DNA from: Pseudomonas fluorescens
GTDB taxonomy: Bacteria; Pseudomonadota; Gammaproteobacteria; Pseudomonadales; Pseudomonadaceae
Reading direction: 5' to 3'
DNA length: 64,000 nucleotides
Assembly: GCF_902498195.1 (NCBI RefSeq)
Contig: NZ_CABVIY010000002.1
Coordinates: 496,001-560,000, forward strand
Shown here: in pieces, positions 1 to 8,971 of the stretch
Layout: each line of letters begins with the position of its first letter
Numbering within the stretch: the stretch's first letter is position 1
Position numbers and translations under genes: made by a program
Notes under the pieces: generated by a model
Told to the model about the DNA's origin: nothing
Seen by the model: only the letters and a program-made list of their open reading frames with translations
The model's database searches: none

Positions 1-555
1 AAGCGTCACAGCGCGTCGCTGTTCTACCATCTGTTGAATCGCATTGCCTACACCCGGATCGAAGAGAACGTCGGGGATTTCCGCCTGATGGATCGCAAGG
101 TGGTCGATGTGATTCGCGCGTTGCCCGAGCACCAGTTGTTCATGAAAGGCGTGTTGTCCTGGGCCGGGTTCAACACGGTGGTCGTCGAGTACGAGCGGGC
201 CCCGCGGGTGGCGGGCCGCAGTAAATTCAACGGCTGGAAACTGTGGAACCTGGCGCTGGAAGGCGTGACCTCGTTCAGCACCGTGCCGTTGCGGTTGTGG
301 ACGTATGTCGGCGGCGGAATTTCGATTTTCGCTGTGCTGTATGCGGTGTACATGGTGCTGGACAAGGTGTTCAACGGTAACAGCGTGCCCGGTTATCCCT
401 CGTTGATGACCGCCATTCTGTTTCTCGGCGGCGTGCAACTGATCGGGATCGGCATCCTCGGCGAGTACATCGGCCGGATCTATATCGAAGCCAAGCACCG
501 GCCGCGCTACGTGGTCAAGGACATCGTCGGCGGTAAACCGCAGCGCGGGGCCTAG
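1..555 (+). CDS. GtrB-like family 2 glycosyltransferase, C-terminal part (5' truncated by window edge)
   Basis: The reading frame is open from base 1, so the start lies outside the window. The visible part is the end of a family 2 glycosyltransferase of the bactoprenol glucosyltransferase (GtrB) or polyisoprenyl-phosphate glycosyltransferase type. Two strongly hydrophobic segments lie near the C-terminus, followed by the typical tail motif [17 protein letters not shown]. In this family the cytoplasmic domain moves a sugar from a nucleotide donor to undecaprenyl phosphate, and the C-terminal helices anchor it in the inner membrane. The next gene begins 1 base after the stop codon and encodes a GtrII-type membrane glucosyltransferase, so the pair probably makes and then uses the lipid-linked sugar to modify O-antigen or another surface glycan. 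The sugar cannot be told from sequence. Confidence 0.85.
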   Translation, partial: KRHSASLFYHLLNRIAYTRIEENVGDFRLMDRKVVDVIRALPEHQLFMKGVLSWAGFNTVVVEYERAPRVAGRSKFNGWKLWNLALEGVTSFSTVPLRLWTYVGGGISIFAVLYAVYMVLDKVFNGNSVPGYPSLMTAILFLGGVQLIGIGILGEYIGRIYIEAKHRPRYVVKDIVGGKPQRGA

Positions 556-556
556 C

Positions 557-2065
557 ATGGGCCGGCTCAGCGATTTGTTCGTCAAGGAGTTGGGGCGCCG
601 CCAGGTCTGGCTGTTTTTCCTGCTGGCGATTGTTGTGTATGTGTTGCCGCTGATTATCGCGGACTTTCCCTACATCGATGACAACTGGCGCTCGCTGTCG
701 GCCGGCATGGCCTGGGCGGAGCAGGGGCGATTGTTCGCCGAGCTGTTCTACAACGCATTGACCTTCAGTGGCGCGGCGCCGAACATTTTTCCGTTGCCGT
801 TGTTGATCGCCGCGCTGGCCATGTCCTGGGCGCTGACGAGCCTGACCTTCCATTACTTCCGCCAGCCGACCATTGCCAGCTGCCTGGTGCTGTTGCCGCT
901 CTGGTACAACCCGTTCTTCCTGCAAAACCTGTCCTATCAATACGACGGCGCGCCCATGGCCCTGAGCCTGGTGGCGGTGATCTACGCCATCACCTTTCGT
1001 CATCCTTCGCGCAGTGTGCAATGGCTGGTGCCGGCGTTTCTGATTGCCCTGGCACTGGGGCTGTATCAGGTGAGCATCAATGTGTTCCTGGGGCTGTGTT
1101 GCCTGGAGTTGCTCAGGTCGGCCAATGACCAGCTGCCCTGGCCGCAATGGGCAGCGTTGATGGGCTGGAAAATCGCCCAGGTCGTGCTGGGCGTGTTGAT
1201 TTACGGTGCCACGGCCTATCCGTTCATGGGCCCGGGGCGCGCCGCGTTTTTGAACCTGTCGGCGCAACCCTTGCTACAGATCCAGACCAATATCGGCCGG
1301 GTGCTGGACAAAGTCGTCCTGCTGTTTCATGGCGGATTGACCTGGGTGTTCGCCGGGTTGCTGCTGTGCGCGTTGGCCGGGGCGGTCTACCTGGGCCTGG
1401 GCATTGCGGATCGCCGGGAAAGCCGGCCGAAGCGGCTGTTGATGGGCCTGCTGTGTGTGCTGACAGTGCCGGCGGTGTGGTTGTTGGTGTCGGGCGTGAC
1501 GCTGCTCTTTCGCGACTTCAACGAAGGCGCCCGGACCCTGATGGGCTTCGCCGTATTGCTGGTGCTGATGTTCTATTTGAGCCACCTGGCGCTGGCTTCT
1601 GTGCACGAGCGATTGCCGTTGTTGCTGCTGGTGCCACTGTTGGCGATGCTCTCGCTGTCGTTCGCTTACGGTCGGGTGCTGATCGTGCAGAAAACCTTCG
1701 CCACCAGCGCGCTGTACAGCCTTGAACGTGACATCAGCAGCCACCGGGCCCTGCGCGAGGCCAAGCGCATCTACATGTCGGTGACCTATTCCGACCACTG
1801 GTTGCGCGGGGCCGCCGGCTCGTTCAAGCAGATGCCGGTGTTGCACTATTTGCTGAACATCGATTTTTTCATGCTCGCGGAAAACCTGCCCAAGGTGGGC
1901 ATCACTAACGTGGTCGCGGAGAAGGAACGGCGCAATGCGACGCGGGTGGGCTATCAGCATTACGCACCATTGGTGGAGAGCCCGTATTACCGGATCTACC
2001 TGATCGGCGATTACGGTTTTATCGTCATGAAAGAACCGGCCCCGATCAAATCGCTTCGTTGGTGA
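557..2065 (+). CDS. GtrII-type polytopic membrane glucosyltransferase
   Basis: This 502-residue protein has about ten hydrophobic segments and an N-terminal stretch (around residues 20-50, ending in a DFPYIDDNWR motif) with the acidic residues expected in the first periplasmic loop of GT-C-like enzymes. It resembles the glucosyltransferase GtrII family, which transfers glucose from undecaprenyl phosphate to O-antigen on the periplasmic side. The ATG lies 1 base after the stop of the GtrB-like gene, which indicates translational coupling. No GtrA flippase gene is visible in the window; it could lie to the left. The family call rests on topology, motif and context rather than on an alignment. 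Confidence 0.75.
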   Translation: MGRLSDLFVKELGRRQVWLFFLLAIVVYVLPLIIADFPYIDDNWRSLSAGMAWAEQGRLFAELFYNALTFSGAAPNIFPLPLLIAALAMSWALTSLTFHYFRQPTIASCLVLLPLWYNPFFLQNLSYQYDGAPMALSLVAVIYAITFRHPSRSVQWLVPAFLIALALGLYQVSINVFLGLCCLELLRSANDQLPWPQWAALMGWKIAQVVLGVLIYGATAYPFMGPGRAAFLNLSAQPLLQIQTNIGRVLDKVVLLFHGGLTWVFAGLLLCALAGAVYLGLGIADRRESRPKRLLMGLLCVLTVPAVWLLVSGVTLLFRDFNEGARTLMGFAVLLVLMFYLSHLALASVHERLPLLLLVPLLAMLSLSFAYGRVLIVQKTFATSALYSLERDISSHRALREAKRIYMSVTYSDHWLRGAAGSFKQMPVLHYLLNIDFFMLAENLPKVGITNVVAEKERRNATRVGYQHYAPLVESPYYRIYLIGDYGFIVMKEPAPIKSLRW

Positions 2066-2075
2066 AGCGATTGAT
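2045..2075. terminator. possible hairpin between convergent genes
   Basis: A 7-bp stem (tcgcttc / gaagcga, extended by atcaa / ttgat) overlaps the last codons of the glucosyltransferase and sits in the 24-base gap before the convergent flavoprotein gene. There is no T run on either side, so intrinsic termination is uncertain. Confidence 0.3.
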
Positions 2076-2089
2076 CGACGGCGTCAGCG

Positions 2090-3709
2090 TCAGGCCGCGG
2101 CGATTTCGTTGGGCTCGAAACTGTCCGCCCGCGCCATCTGCCACATCCGCGAATAAAACTCGCCATTGACTTCACCGGTCAGCAATTCCCCCGGCTTGAG
2201 GAACACGTGCAGCTGCGAGAACAGCTTGATCTCGGTCGCCGACTTACGGCGCACCAGGTGCTTGGCCGACAACTGCGACGGATGTTCAAGGCCGGCGGCG
2301 GCGAGCATTTCGGCCAGGCCCTTGAGGGTGTTGCGGTGGAAGTTGTACACGCGCTGGGCCTTGTCCGGCACCACCAGCGCGCGCTGGCGCAGGGTGTCCT
2401 GGGTGGCCACGCCGGTCGGGCATTTGTTGGTGTGGCAGCTTTGCGACTGGATGCACCCGATGGCAAACATGAAGCCGCGCGCCGAGTTGGCCCAGTCGGC
2501 GCCGATGGCCAGGACACTGGCGATGTCGAATGCGCTGACGATCTTGCCGCTGGCGCCGAGCTTGATTTTGTCCCGCAGGTTCAGGCCCACCAGGGTGTTG
2601 TGCACGAACAGCAAGCCTTCGCGCATCGGCACGCCTATGTGGTCGGTGAACTCCACGGGGGCGGCGCCGGTGCCGCCTTCCTTGCCGTCGATCACGATGA
2701 AGTCCGGGAGGATGCCGGTTTCCAGCATGGCCTTGGCGATGCCCATGAACTCCCACGGATGACCGAGGCAGAACTTGAACCCGACCGGTTTGCCACCGGA
2801 CAACTCACGCAGCTGCTGGATGAAATGCATCAATTCGATCGGCGTGGAAAACGCACTGTGGCGCGACGGCGAGATGCAGTCTTCGCCCATCAGGATGCCG
2901 CGGGTGTCGGCGATTTCCCGGGTGACCTTGTGCTTGGGCAGGATTCCGCCATGGCCGGGTTTGGCGCCCTGGCTCATCTTGATTTCGATCATCCGCACTT
3001 GCGGGGTTTGCGCCTGGGCGGCGAAGCGTTCCGGGTCGAAGCGACCGTCGGCGGTGCGGCAGCCGAAATAGCCGCTGCCCAGCTCCCAGGTCAGGTCGCC
3101 ACCGTGCTCGCGGTGATAAGGGCTGATGCTGCCCTCGCCGGTGTCGTGGGCGAAGTTGCCGAGTTTGGCGCCCTGGTTCAGCGCGCGGATGGCGTTGGCG
3201 CTGAGGGAGCCGAAGCTCATGGCGGAGATGTTGAACACCGACGCGGAGTACGGCTGGGTGCACTGCGGGCCACCGACCGTGACGCGGAAACTGCTCGGGT
3301 CGCTCAAGGGCGCCGGGCGCATGGAGTGGCCGATGAATTCGAAGCCCGACTGATACACGTCGATCAAGGTGCCGAACGGTTTGTCGGCGCTTTCATTCTT
3401 GGCCCGGGAGTAGACCAGCGAGCGTTGGGCCCTGGAAAAGGGCAGGGCATCGCTGTCGGATTCGAGCAGGTACTGGCGGATTTCCGGGCGAATGCCTTCG
3501 ACCAGGTAGCGGATATTGCCCAGGATCGGGTAGTTGCGACGCACCGCGTGGGGGCTTTGCAGCAGGTCGCCAATGCCGATCAGGCTGAGGACAAAGGTGA
3601 CGGCGGTGATCGGCCAGAGCCAGTCGTGTTCGAGGAAGGGCAGGCTGGCGAGGGTGAATATCACGCAGACGGCAAAGAAGGCGTAGCGGCTCAGGAGTGA
3701 CAGGCTCAT
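2090..3709 (-). CDS. Membrane-anchored FMN-binding glutamate synthase-family protein
   Basis: 539 residues. Two hydrophobic helices (about residues 8-25 and 30-48) are followed by a domain like the FMN-binding/synthase domain of the glutamate synthase large subunit, with the glycine-rich segment around residues 385-420. Cys419, Cys425 and Cys430 in the context GCIQSQSCHTNKCPTG match the C-x5-C-x4-C ligands of the glutamate synthase [3Fe-4S] cluster. The glutaminase domain and the C-terminal GXGXG domain of true GltB are absent. Stand-alone proteins of this kind are widespread in Pseudomonas and their reaction is unsettled, so I assign the family only. It is convergent with the upstream glucosyltransferase, and a REP pair lies upstream of its start. 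Confidence 0.85.
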   Translation of the reverse strand: MSLSLLSRYAFFAVCVIFTLASLPFLEHDWLWPITAVTFVLSLIGIGDLLQSPHAVRRNYPILGNIRYLVEGIRPEIRQYLLESDSDALPFSRAQRSLVYSRAKNESADKPFGTLIDVYQSGFEFIGHSMRPAPLSDPSSFRVTVGGPQCTQPYSASVFNISAMSFGSLSANAIRALNQGAKLGNFAHDTGEGSISPYHREHGGDLTWELGSGYFGCRTADGRFDPERFAAQAQTPQVRMIEIKMSQGAKPGHGGILPKHKVTREIADTRGILMGEDCISPSRHSAFSTPIELMHFIQQLRELSGGKPVGFKFCLGHPWEFMGIAKAMLETGILPDFIVIDGKEGGTGAAPVEFTDHIGVPMREGLLFVHNTLVGLNLRDKIKLGASGKIVSAFDIASVLAIGADWANSARGFMFAIGCIQSQSCHTNKCPTGVATQDTLRQRALVVPDKAQRVYNFHRNTLKGLAEMLAAAGLEHPSQLSAKHLVRRKSATEIKLFSQLHVFLKPGELLTGEVNGEFYSRMWQMARADSFEPNEIAAA

Positions 3710-3739
3710 ACGGTTTCCTTGGGTTCGGACTCAAATTGT

Positions 3740-3819
3740 AAAGATCGCAGCCTTCGGCAGCTCCTACAGGTTGGTGCATGGCCCGCTTTTGTAGGAGCTG
3801 CCGAAGGCTGCGATCTTTT
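3740..3819. repeat. REP pair (REPIN), aggagctgccgaaggctgcgatc type
   Basis: Two inverted copies of the second REP family in the window (core gtaggagctgccgaaggctg) are separated by about 25 bases. They lie between the flavoprotein start and the end of the LuxR-type regulator gene. Related pairs are at 7109, 32094 and 53967. Confidence 0.9.
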
Positions 3820-4619
3820 CAGGCATTTTGTGCCTGGAGAAAAATCGAAAACAGCTCGGACTGGGACTTGATCCCCAGCTTGCTGTACATGTGTTTCTTA
3901 TGGACTTTCACGGTTTCGATGGAGATTTCCAGTTTGCGGGCGATTTCCTTGCTGGAGCAGCCACTGAGCATCAAGCGCCCGACATCCAGTTCCCGGGCGG
4001 TCAATTGCGCGCCCTTGAGTTGCTGCACCGAGGCTTCCAGCTGTACCCGCCAATCGCCCGGGACCGGCGCGGGTGCCAGGGCCACCACTTCATTGATCTC
4101 GTAGGGCAGGCGCTGGCGCAACAGGCCCAGCACCCACGGCGCGATCAGCGACAGCAAGGCAATCTGCTGCGCGCTGAAGCGCTGCTTGCTGCCCAGTGAC
4201 AGGCACAGCGTGCGGTCGCCTTCGAGCTGACAATTAAACTGGATTTCGTCGGCCACGACATTTACACGAAAGTATCGTTGATAGTACTCGGTGAGTTCGA
4301 AATGCTCCGGCGCGACCTCGGACAAACGGTACAAACCGGTGCGCGACTGCTCGCGGCAGGCGATGTAGAAGGGGTCGAGCAGGTACAAGCCGCGCAGGTA
4401 ATCCTGGAACAACTGGTCGGGGCTGCCGTCCTCGCCTGGGCATTCGGCGAACACTTGCGGGTGCTGGTCGGCGCTGAACAGCAGCGCCACCCAGCTGTCG
4501 CAGGGCACGTATTGGTCCAGCAGACGCACGAGTTGCGTCCAGAAGTTGGGCTTGTCCAGGGCGTCGATCAGTTGCCCCACCGAACGGTGCCAGGCGATGT
4601 CGTCCAACGAGAGTGTCAT
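3819..4619 (-). CDS. LuxR-family transcriptional regulator
   Basis: 266 residues. The C-terminal 65 residues form a LuxR-type helix-turn-helix, with LTARELDVGRLMLSG followed by SSKEIARKLEISIETVKVH. The N-terminal 190 residues have no receiver aspartate pattern and do not clearly match an acyl-homoserine-lactone pocket, so the signal is unknown. The gene is transcribed away from the nitrilase-family gene at 4739, with 119 bases between the two starts. A regulator in this position usually controls its divergent neighbour, so the likely target is the amidase and perhaps the permease at 5776. That role is inference. Confidence 0.85.
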   Translation of the reverse strand: MTLSLDDIAWHRSVGQLIDALDKPNFWTQLVRLLDQYVPCDSWVALLFSADQHPQVFAECPGEDGSPDQLFQDYLRGLYLLDPFYIACREQSRTGLYRLSEVAPEHFELTEYYQRYFRVNVVADEIQFNCQLEGDRTLCLSLGSKQRFSAQQIALLSLIAPWVLGLLRQRLPYEINEVVALAPAPVPGDWRVQLEASVQQLKGAQLTARELDVGRLMLSGCSSKEIARKLEISIETVKVHKKHMYSKLGIKSQSELFSIFLQAQNA

Positions 4620-4738
4620 GCATCTACCCCTATCGTGTTACCCCAGCGGCGTGATTTCCCGGCCGCTTGCTTGCTGCGCATACTGGCGCACAGACAACGA
4701 CCGGGCAATCTTTCCGGCGTTTAGAACAAGGACCACCC

Positions 4739-5560
4739 ATGAAAGTCGAACTCGCCCAACTGGCGGGCCGTGACAACGACACGGCTTACAACCTCGAACG
4801 CGCCCTGGCCGCGATCAATGCCTGTGCTGCCGATACGCAGCTGATCCTGTTTCCGGAAAGCCACTTGATGGGTTTCCCTTCGGCCGAGTCCGTGGCCGAG
4901 GTCGCCGAACCGCTGGACGGCCCCACCGTCAGCGCGATTGTCGCCGCCGCCCGTGAACGCAATATCGCTGTGGTCATTGGGACCGCAGAAAACGACAACG
5001 GTCGTTTCTACAACACCACGCTGCTGATCACCCCTGAAGGCATCGCGCTGAAGTACCGCAAGACCCACCTGTGGGCGTCGGATCGCGGCGTCTATGAAGC
5101 GGGCGACCGTTACGCCACTTGCCTGTGGAACGGCGTGCGCGTGGGCTTGCTGATCTGCTACGACATCGAATTCCCCGAATCCGCCCGCGCCCTGGCGCAA
5201 CTGGGTGCCGAGCTGCTGCTGGTGACCAATGGCAACATGGACCCTTATGGCCCGACCCACCGCACCGCGATCATGGCCCGCGCCCAGGAAAACCAGGCGT
5301 TCGCGCTGATGGTCAACCGGGTGGAAGCGGGCGACGGCGGGCTGCTGTTCGCCGGCGGCAGTGCGCTGGTCGACCCGCTGGGCACGCTGCTGTTCGAGGC
5401 GGGGCGCGAGGAGGGGCAGTTTGCAGTGGAGCTGGACCTGAGCCGGTTGACGGCGGCGCGCCAGGATTATCGGTACCTGGACGATCAGCGGCTGAAGTTG
5501 CCGGGGGAGTTGGTTGAGCATGATGGCGGACTGCGGGAGCTGCTGATTCCTGCGCGCTGA
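4739..5560 (+). CDS. Nitrilase-superfamily carbon-nitrogen hydrolase
   Basis: 273 residues from the ATG at 4739; the longer in-frame start at 4667 lacks the conserved beginning, since the fold starts at MKVELAQLAG. The catalytic triad of the superfamily is complete: Glu40 (LFPESH), Lys108 (KYRKTH) and Cys140 (LLICYDIEFPE). These enzymes cleave non-peptide C-N bonds, for example omega-amides or N-carbamoyl amines; the exact substrate cannot be read from sequence. The gene is divergent from a LuxR-type regulator and is followed by an APC permease of the polyamine/amino acid type. That suggests uptake and hydrolysis of an amide or amine compound, although a REPIN lies between the two genes. Confidence 0.88.
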   Translation: MKVELAQLAGRDNDTAYNLERALAAINACAADTQLILFPESHLMGFPSAESVAEVAEPLDGPTVSAIVAAARERNIAVVIGTAENDNGRFYNTTLLITPEGIALKYRKTHLWASDRGVYEAGDRYATCLWNGVRVGLLICYDIEFPESARALAQLGAELLLVTNGNMDPYGPTHRTAIMARAQENQAFALMVNRVEAGDGGLLFAGGSALVDPLGTLLFEAGREEGQFAVELDLSRLTAARQDYRYLDDQRLKLPGELVEHDGGLRELLIPAR

Positions 5561-5590
5561 TCCGGATACTGCGGTGACCGGGCTGACGCT

Positions 5591-5654
5591 TTCGCGAGCA
5601 AGCCCGCTCCCACATTGATCGCGTACCACCTGTGGGAGCGGGCTTGCTCGCGAA
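5591..5654. repeat. REPIN, gtgggagcgggcttgctcgcg type
   Basis: Two perfect 23-base arms (ttcgcgagcaagcccgctcccac and its reverse complement) lie only 18 bases apart. Here the left arm is the reverse-complement form, so this pair is in the opposite orientation to most other copies in the window. It sits between the hydrolase and permease genes. Confidence 0.92.
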
Positions 5655-5775
5655 GAGGCCCTTTCAGACAACACACCTGCCTGACCTTTCACCCAAGAAC
5701 AACAAAGCAACACCCGAAAACCCTGCGCCGAACTCGGCTCTGCCATAAATCCAATAACATCCGGAGTAGTCGCTC

Positions 5776-7101
5776 ATGGCTCGTTTGCAACGCACCCTGT
5801 CATTAGGGTCGGTGGTGCTGTTCGGCATCGCCTACATGACGCCGATCATTGTGCTCGGCACCTTTGGCATCCTCGCTCAATCCACCGCTGGCATGGTGCC
5901 GGCCGCTTACCTGGCGGCGCTGGTGGCGATGTTCTTCACCGCCATGAGCTACGGGCGCATGGCTTCGGCCTTTCCGGTCGCCGGTTCCGCCTACAGCTAT
6001 GTGCGCAAGGCCATCAGCCCGAAGCTCGGCTTCATCGCCGGCTGGGCGGTGCTGCTCGATTACCTGTTCCTGCCCATGGCGATCTGGCTGATCGGCGCGG
6101 CCTACCTCAACTCCGCGTTCCCGGCCGTGCCGCAGTGGATCTGGGTGCTGGCCTTCATTGGCATCACCAGCGCCATCAACATCGTTGGCCTGAAGCTGGC
6201 CAACGGCATCAACGCCCTGCTGATGCTGGTGCAGTTCCTGGTGCTGATCGCTTTCGTCGCGCTGTGCGTGCACTACGTCGGCGGCGATGCCAGCACGCCG
6301 TTGTGGTCGATCAAGCCGTTCTTCAATGGCGACATGCAGATGCCCTTGATCATGAGTGGCGCGGCCATCGCCTGTTACTCGTTCCTCGGCTTCGACGCGG
6401 TCAGCACCCTGACTGAAGAAACCCGCGACCCACGCCGCACCATTCCACGGGCGATCATGCTGATCACCCTGATCGGCGGCCTGATTTTCGTCGGTGTGTC
6501 GTACTTCGTGCAGATCGCCCATCCGTCGTTCCAGTTCGACAGCGTCGATTCGGCGGCCTATGAAATTGCCCGCAACATCGGCGGCGACCTGTTCGTGTCG
6601 ATCTTCCTGATTGGCCTGATCGTCGGCCAGTTCGCCTCGGGCCTGTCGGCGCAAGCCAGCGGTTCGCGTTTGCTGTACGCCATGGGTCGCGACGGCGTGC
6701 TGCCGAAATCGTTTTTCGGCACCTTGCACGAACGCTTCGGCACGCCGATCAACAGCATCCTGCTGTGCGCGGTCGTGGCCTTGCTGGCGCTGAAACTCGA
6801 CGTCACCACCTCGACCTCATTCATCAACTTCGGCGCGTTCCTGGCGTTCAGCCTGGTCAACCTGTCGGTGATCTTTCATTACTGGATCGGCGGCGAGAAG
6901 AAAGGCCTGCGCGAACTGGTGCTGTTCCTGATCTTCCCGTTCATCGGCCTGGCGGCGGACCTGTGGCTGATGGTCAGCCTCGATCACCTGGCGATCTACC
7001 TCGGCCTGAGCTGGCTGGCGATTGGCGTGGTGTACCTGGCGGTGTTGACGGGTGGTTTCCGTCGCCAGCCACCGGAAATGGATTTCCAGGAAGCCACATA
7101 A
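5776..7101 (+). CDS. APC-superfamily amino acid/polyamine permease (PuuP-like)
   Basis: 441 residues with about 12 hydrophobic segments. The first helix carries the unwound glycine-rich substrate motif typical of APC carriers (SVVLFGIAYMTP followed by GTFGI), and AFPVAGSAYSYVRKAISP is the conserved helix 2-3 segment. Overall it resembles PuuP/YeeF-type putrescine or amino acid importers. It acts in the inner membrane as a secondary transporter. An ATG with ccggag nine bases upstream sets the start. It probably works with the nitrilase-family hydrolase upstream; the substrate is not defined by sequence. Confidence 0.88.
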   Translation: MARLQRTLSLGSVVLFGIAYMTPIIVLGTFGILAQSTAGMVPAAYLAALVAMFFTAMSYGRMASAFPVAGSAYSYVRKAISPKLGFIAGWAVLLDYLFLPMAIWLIGAAYLNSAFPAVPQWIWVLAFIGITSAINIVGLKLANGINALLMLVQFLVLIAFVALCVHYVGGDASTPLWSIKPFFNGDMQMPLIMSGAAIACYSFLGFDAVSTLTEETRDPRRTIPRAIMLITLIGGLIFVGVSYFVQIAHPSFQFDSVDSAAYEIARNIGGDLFVSIFLIGLIVGQFASGLSAQASGSRLLYAMGRDGVLPKSFFGTLHERFGTPINSILLCAVVALLALKLDVTTSTSFINFGAFLAFSLVNLSVIFHYWIGGEKKGLRELVLFLIFPFIGLAADLWLMVSLDHLAIYLGLSWLAIGVVYLAVLTGGFRRQPPEMDFQEAT

Positions 7102-7108
7102 CGCCCCC

Positions 7109-7184
7109 GTAGGAGCTGCCGCAGGCTGCGATCTTTTGATCTTGATCTTCAACATCAAAAGATCGCAGCCTGCGGCAGCTCCTT
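7109..7184. repeat. REPIN, aggagctgccgcaggctgcgatc type
   Basis: Inverted arms gtaggagctgccgcaggctg... and ...cagcctgcggcagctcctt extend through gatcttttgat / atcaaaagatc, giving a long hairpin just after the permease stop. It may also protect or end the permease transcript. Confidence 0.9.
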
Positions 7185-7248
7185 CAGTTTTGCGTCGTTT
7201 TCGATGACATGTGATCCTTGCCGCTTTTGAGTCAAAGGCCTTTTGTTC

Positions 7249-7674
7249 ATGTCGACGCCCATCCCTGCACTTATCCACATCGCCGCCGCCCTGCTGATCG
7301 GCCCTGACGGCCGAACGCTGCTGGTGCGCAAGCGCGGCACCGAGGCGTTCATGCAACCGGGGGGCAAGATTGAAGCCCATGAGCAACCGGCCCATGCCTT
7401 GGCCCGTGAGCTGGAAGAAGAGCTGGGGCTGGTCATCGATCCGGCACATGCCACCTTCCTTGGCCAGTTCTCGGCGCCCGCTGCCAATGAGCCGGGTTTT
7501 GTCGTAAAGGCTGAGATTTTTCTGCTGAGTATCGATGTGGATGTCACCCCGGCCGCCGAGATCGAAGAGGTGATCTGGATCGACCCGGCCACGGATGGCG
7601 ACCTCGTCCTGGCGCCATTGACACGGGACCTGATCCTGCCGTTTTATCGAACTTCGCTCACGGCTACCGCCTGA
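7249..7674 (+). CDS. Nudix hydrolase
   Basis: 141 residues from the ATG at 7249; an upstream TTG at 7243 is less likely. The Nudix box G-x5-E-x7-RE-x2-EE-x-G is complete (GGKIEAHE, then RELEEELGL), so metal-dependent cleavage of a nucleoside-diphosphate-linked compound is expected. The substrate class is not recognisable. It is followed 21 bases later by a LysE-type exporter gene and then a GNAT gene on the same strand, so the three may be co-transcribed, but there is no clear shared pathway. Confidence 0.92.
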   Translation: MSTPIPALIHIAAALLIGPDGRTLLVRKRGTEAFMQPGGKIEAHEQPAHALARELEEELGLVIDPAHATFLGQFSAPAANEPGFVVKAEIFLLSIDVDVTPAAEIEEVIWIDPATDGDLVLAPLTRDLILPFYRTSLTATA

Positions 7675-7695
7675 TCATCCACGCAAGGACCCGCC

Positions 7696-8334
7696 ATGAT
7701 CCCGCTCCAGGATTTGCTGATTTTTGCCGCCACCGCGCTGCTGCTGGTACTGACGCCGGGGCCGAACATGATTTATCTGATCTCCCGTTCGATCTGCCAG
7801 GGTCGCAAGGCCGGCGTGACGTCGCTGTTGGGCGTGGTCGCCGGGTTCTTCGTGCATGTGTTCGCCGCTGCTGCCGGATTGACCGCGGTGTTCCTGGCCG
7901 TGCCGATGGCCTATGAAGTGCTGAAGTGGGCCGGTGCGCTGTACCTGTTGTGGCTGGCCTGGCAAGCCGTCAGGCCCGGCGCGCGCTCGCCGTTCGAGGC
8001 CCAGCAGCTGCCGCCGGACTCGTCGCGCAAATTGATCACCATGGGCTTTCTCACCAGTGCCCTGAACCCCAAGATCGCGGTGTTCTACCTGTCGGTGTTT
8101 CCGCAGTTCATCACCCCCGAGCACGGATCGGTATTCACCCAAAGCATCGTGCTGGGCCTGACCCAGATCAGCGTCAGCTTTTGCGTCAACCTGCTGATCG
8201 CGCTGTTTGCCGCGGGCATCGCCTCGTGGTTCGTCCACAACCCGACGTGGCTGGCGATGCAGCGTTATTTCATGGGCTTCGTGCTGTCGGCGCTGGCGCT
8301 GCGGCTGATGCTTGAACAACGCCGGATGGCCTGA
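7696..8334 (+). CDS. LysE/RhtB-family amino acid exporter
   Basis: 212 residues with six hydrophobic segments. It opens with the family motif LLLVLTPGPNMIYLISRSICQGRKAG and contains the later ALNPKIAVFYLSVFPQF motif, both typical of the RhtB branch of LysE translocators. These inner-membrane proteins export amino acids such as homoserine, threonine or lysine. The ATG follows aagga at good spacing. The GNAT gene starts 2 bases after its stop. Confidence 0.93.
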   Translation: MIPLQDLLIFAATALLLVLTPGPNMIYLISRSICQGRKAGVTSLLGVVAGFFVHVFAAAAGLTAVFLAVPMAYEVLKWAGALYLLWLAWQAVRPGARSPFEAQQLPPDSSRKLITMGFLTSALNPKIAVFYLSVFPQFITPEHGSVFTQSIVLGLTQISVSFCVNLLIALFAAGIASWFVHNPTWLAMQRYFMGFVLSALALRLMLEQRRMA

Positions 8335-8336
8335 TC

Positions 8337-8834
8337 ATGTGGATTCAGCGGCTGGACGCCAGCCATGCCCTGGACTACCGGGCGCTGATGCTCGAAGCCT
8401 ACGACCGGCATCCGCAGGCGTTCACGTCCAGCGTGCGCGAGCGGGCGTCAATGCCTTTGAGTTGGTGGGAAACGCGCCTGACCGGCAAGCTCGACGTGGT
8501 GCTCGGCGCCTTCGAGGAGGGGCGGTTGGCGGGCATTGCCGGGCTGGCCTTCGAGCCCAGGGAAAAGGCCCGGCACAAGGCGACGCTGTTTGGCATGTAC
8601 GTGTCCGCCAACGTCCGCCAGCGCGGGCTCGGGCAGCAACTGGTGCAGGCGGTTCTGGCCGAGGCTCGTCATCATCAGGGGGTGCGGTTGATCAAGTTGA
8701 CCGTCACCGCCGGCAATGAGGCGGCGTTCAACCTGTACCGGCGCTGCGGCTTTATCCAGTTCGGCCTGGAACCGATGGCGGTGCGGGTGGGTGAGGAATA
8801 TTTCGACAAGATCCACATGTGGCGCGAGATCTAA
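8337..8834 (+). CDS. GNAT-family N-acetyltransferase
   Basis: 165 residues. The acetyl-CoA binding motif is visible as VRQRGLGQQLVQAVL (the R/Q-x2-G-x-G/A loop), followed by the typical LTVTAGNEAAFNLYRRCGF strand and helix of GNAT enzymes. The acceptor is unknown. The start lies 2 bases after the LysE-family stop codon, which suggests coupling; an exporter plus acetyltransferase pair could handle an amino compound, but this is inference. Confidence 0.92.
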   Translation: MWIQRLDASHALDYRALMLEAYDRHPQAFTSSVRERASMPLSWWETRLTGKLDVVLGAFEEGRLAGIAGLAFEPREKARHKATLFGMYVSANVRQRGLGQQLVQAVLAEARHHQGVRLIKLTVTAGNEAAFNLYRRCGFIQFGLEPMAVRVGEEYFDKIHMWREI

Positions 8835-8853
8835 TGATCACCGAAATCCCCAT

Positions 8854-8956
8854 GTGGGAGCGGGCTTGCTCGCGAATGCGGTGTGTCAGCCAACATTGAT
8901 GTTGAATGTGCGACCGTATTCGCGAGCAAGTCGAATCGTCGCACCGCCGCTCCCAC
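8854..8956. repeat. REPIN with an expanded right arm
   Basis: The left arm is the standard gtgggagcgggcttgctcgcgaa. The right arm reads ttcgcgagcaag, then about 15 extra bases (tcgaatcgtcgcacc), then gccgctcccac, so it is a longer variant that pairs only at its ends. It lies between the GNAT and metR genes, which converge. Confidence 0.85.
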
Positions 8957-8971
8957 AGGGGAGGTGTGTTG

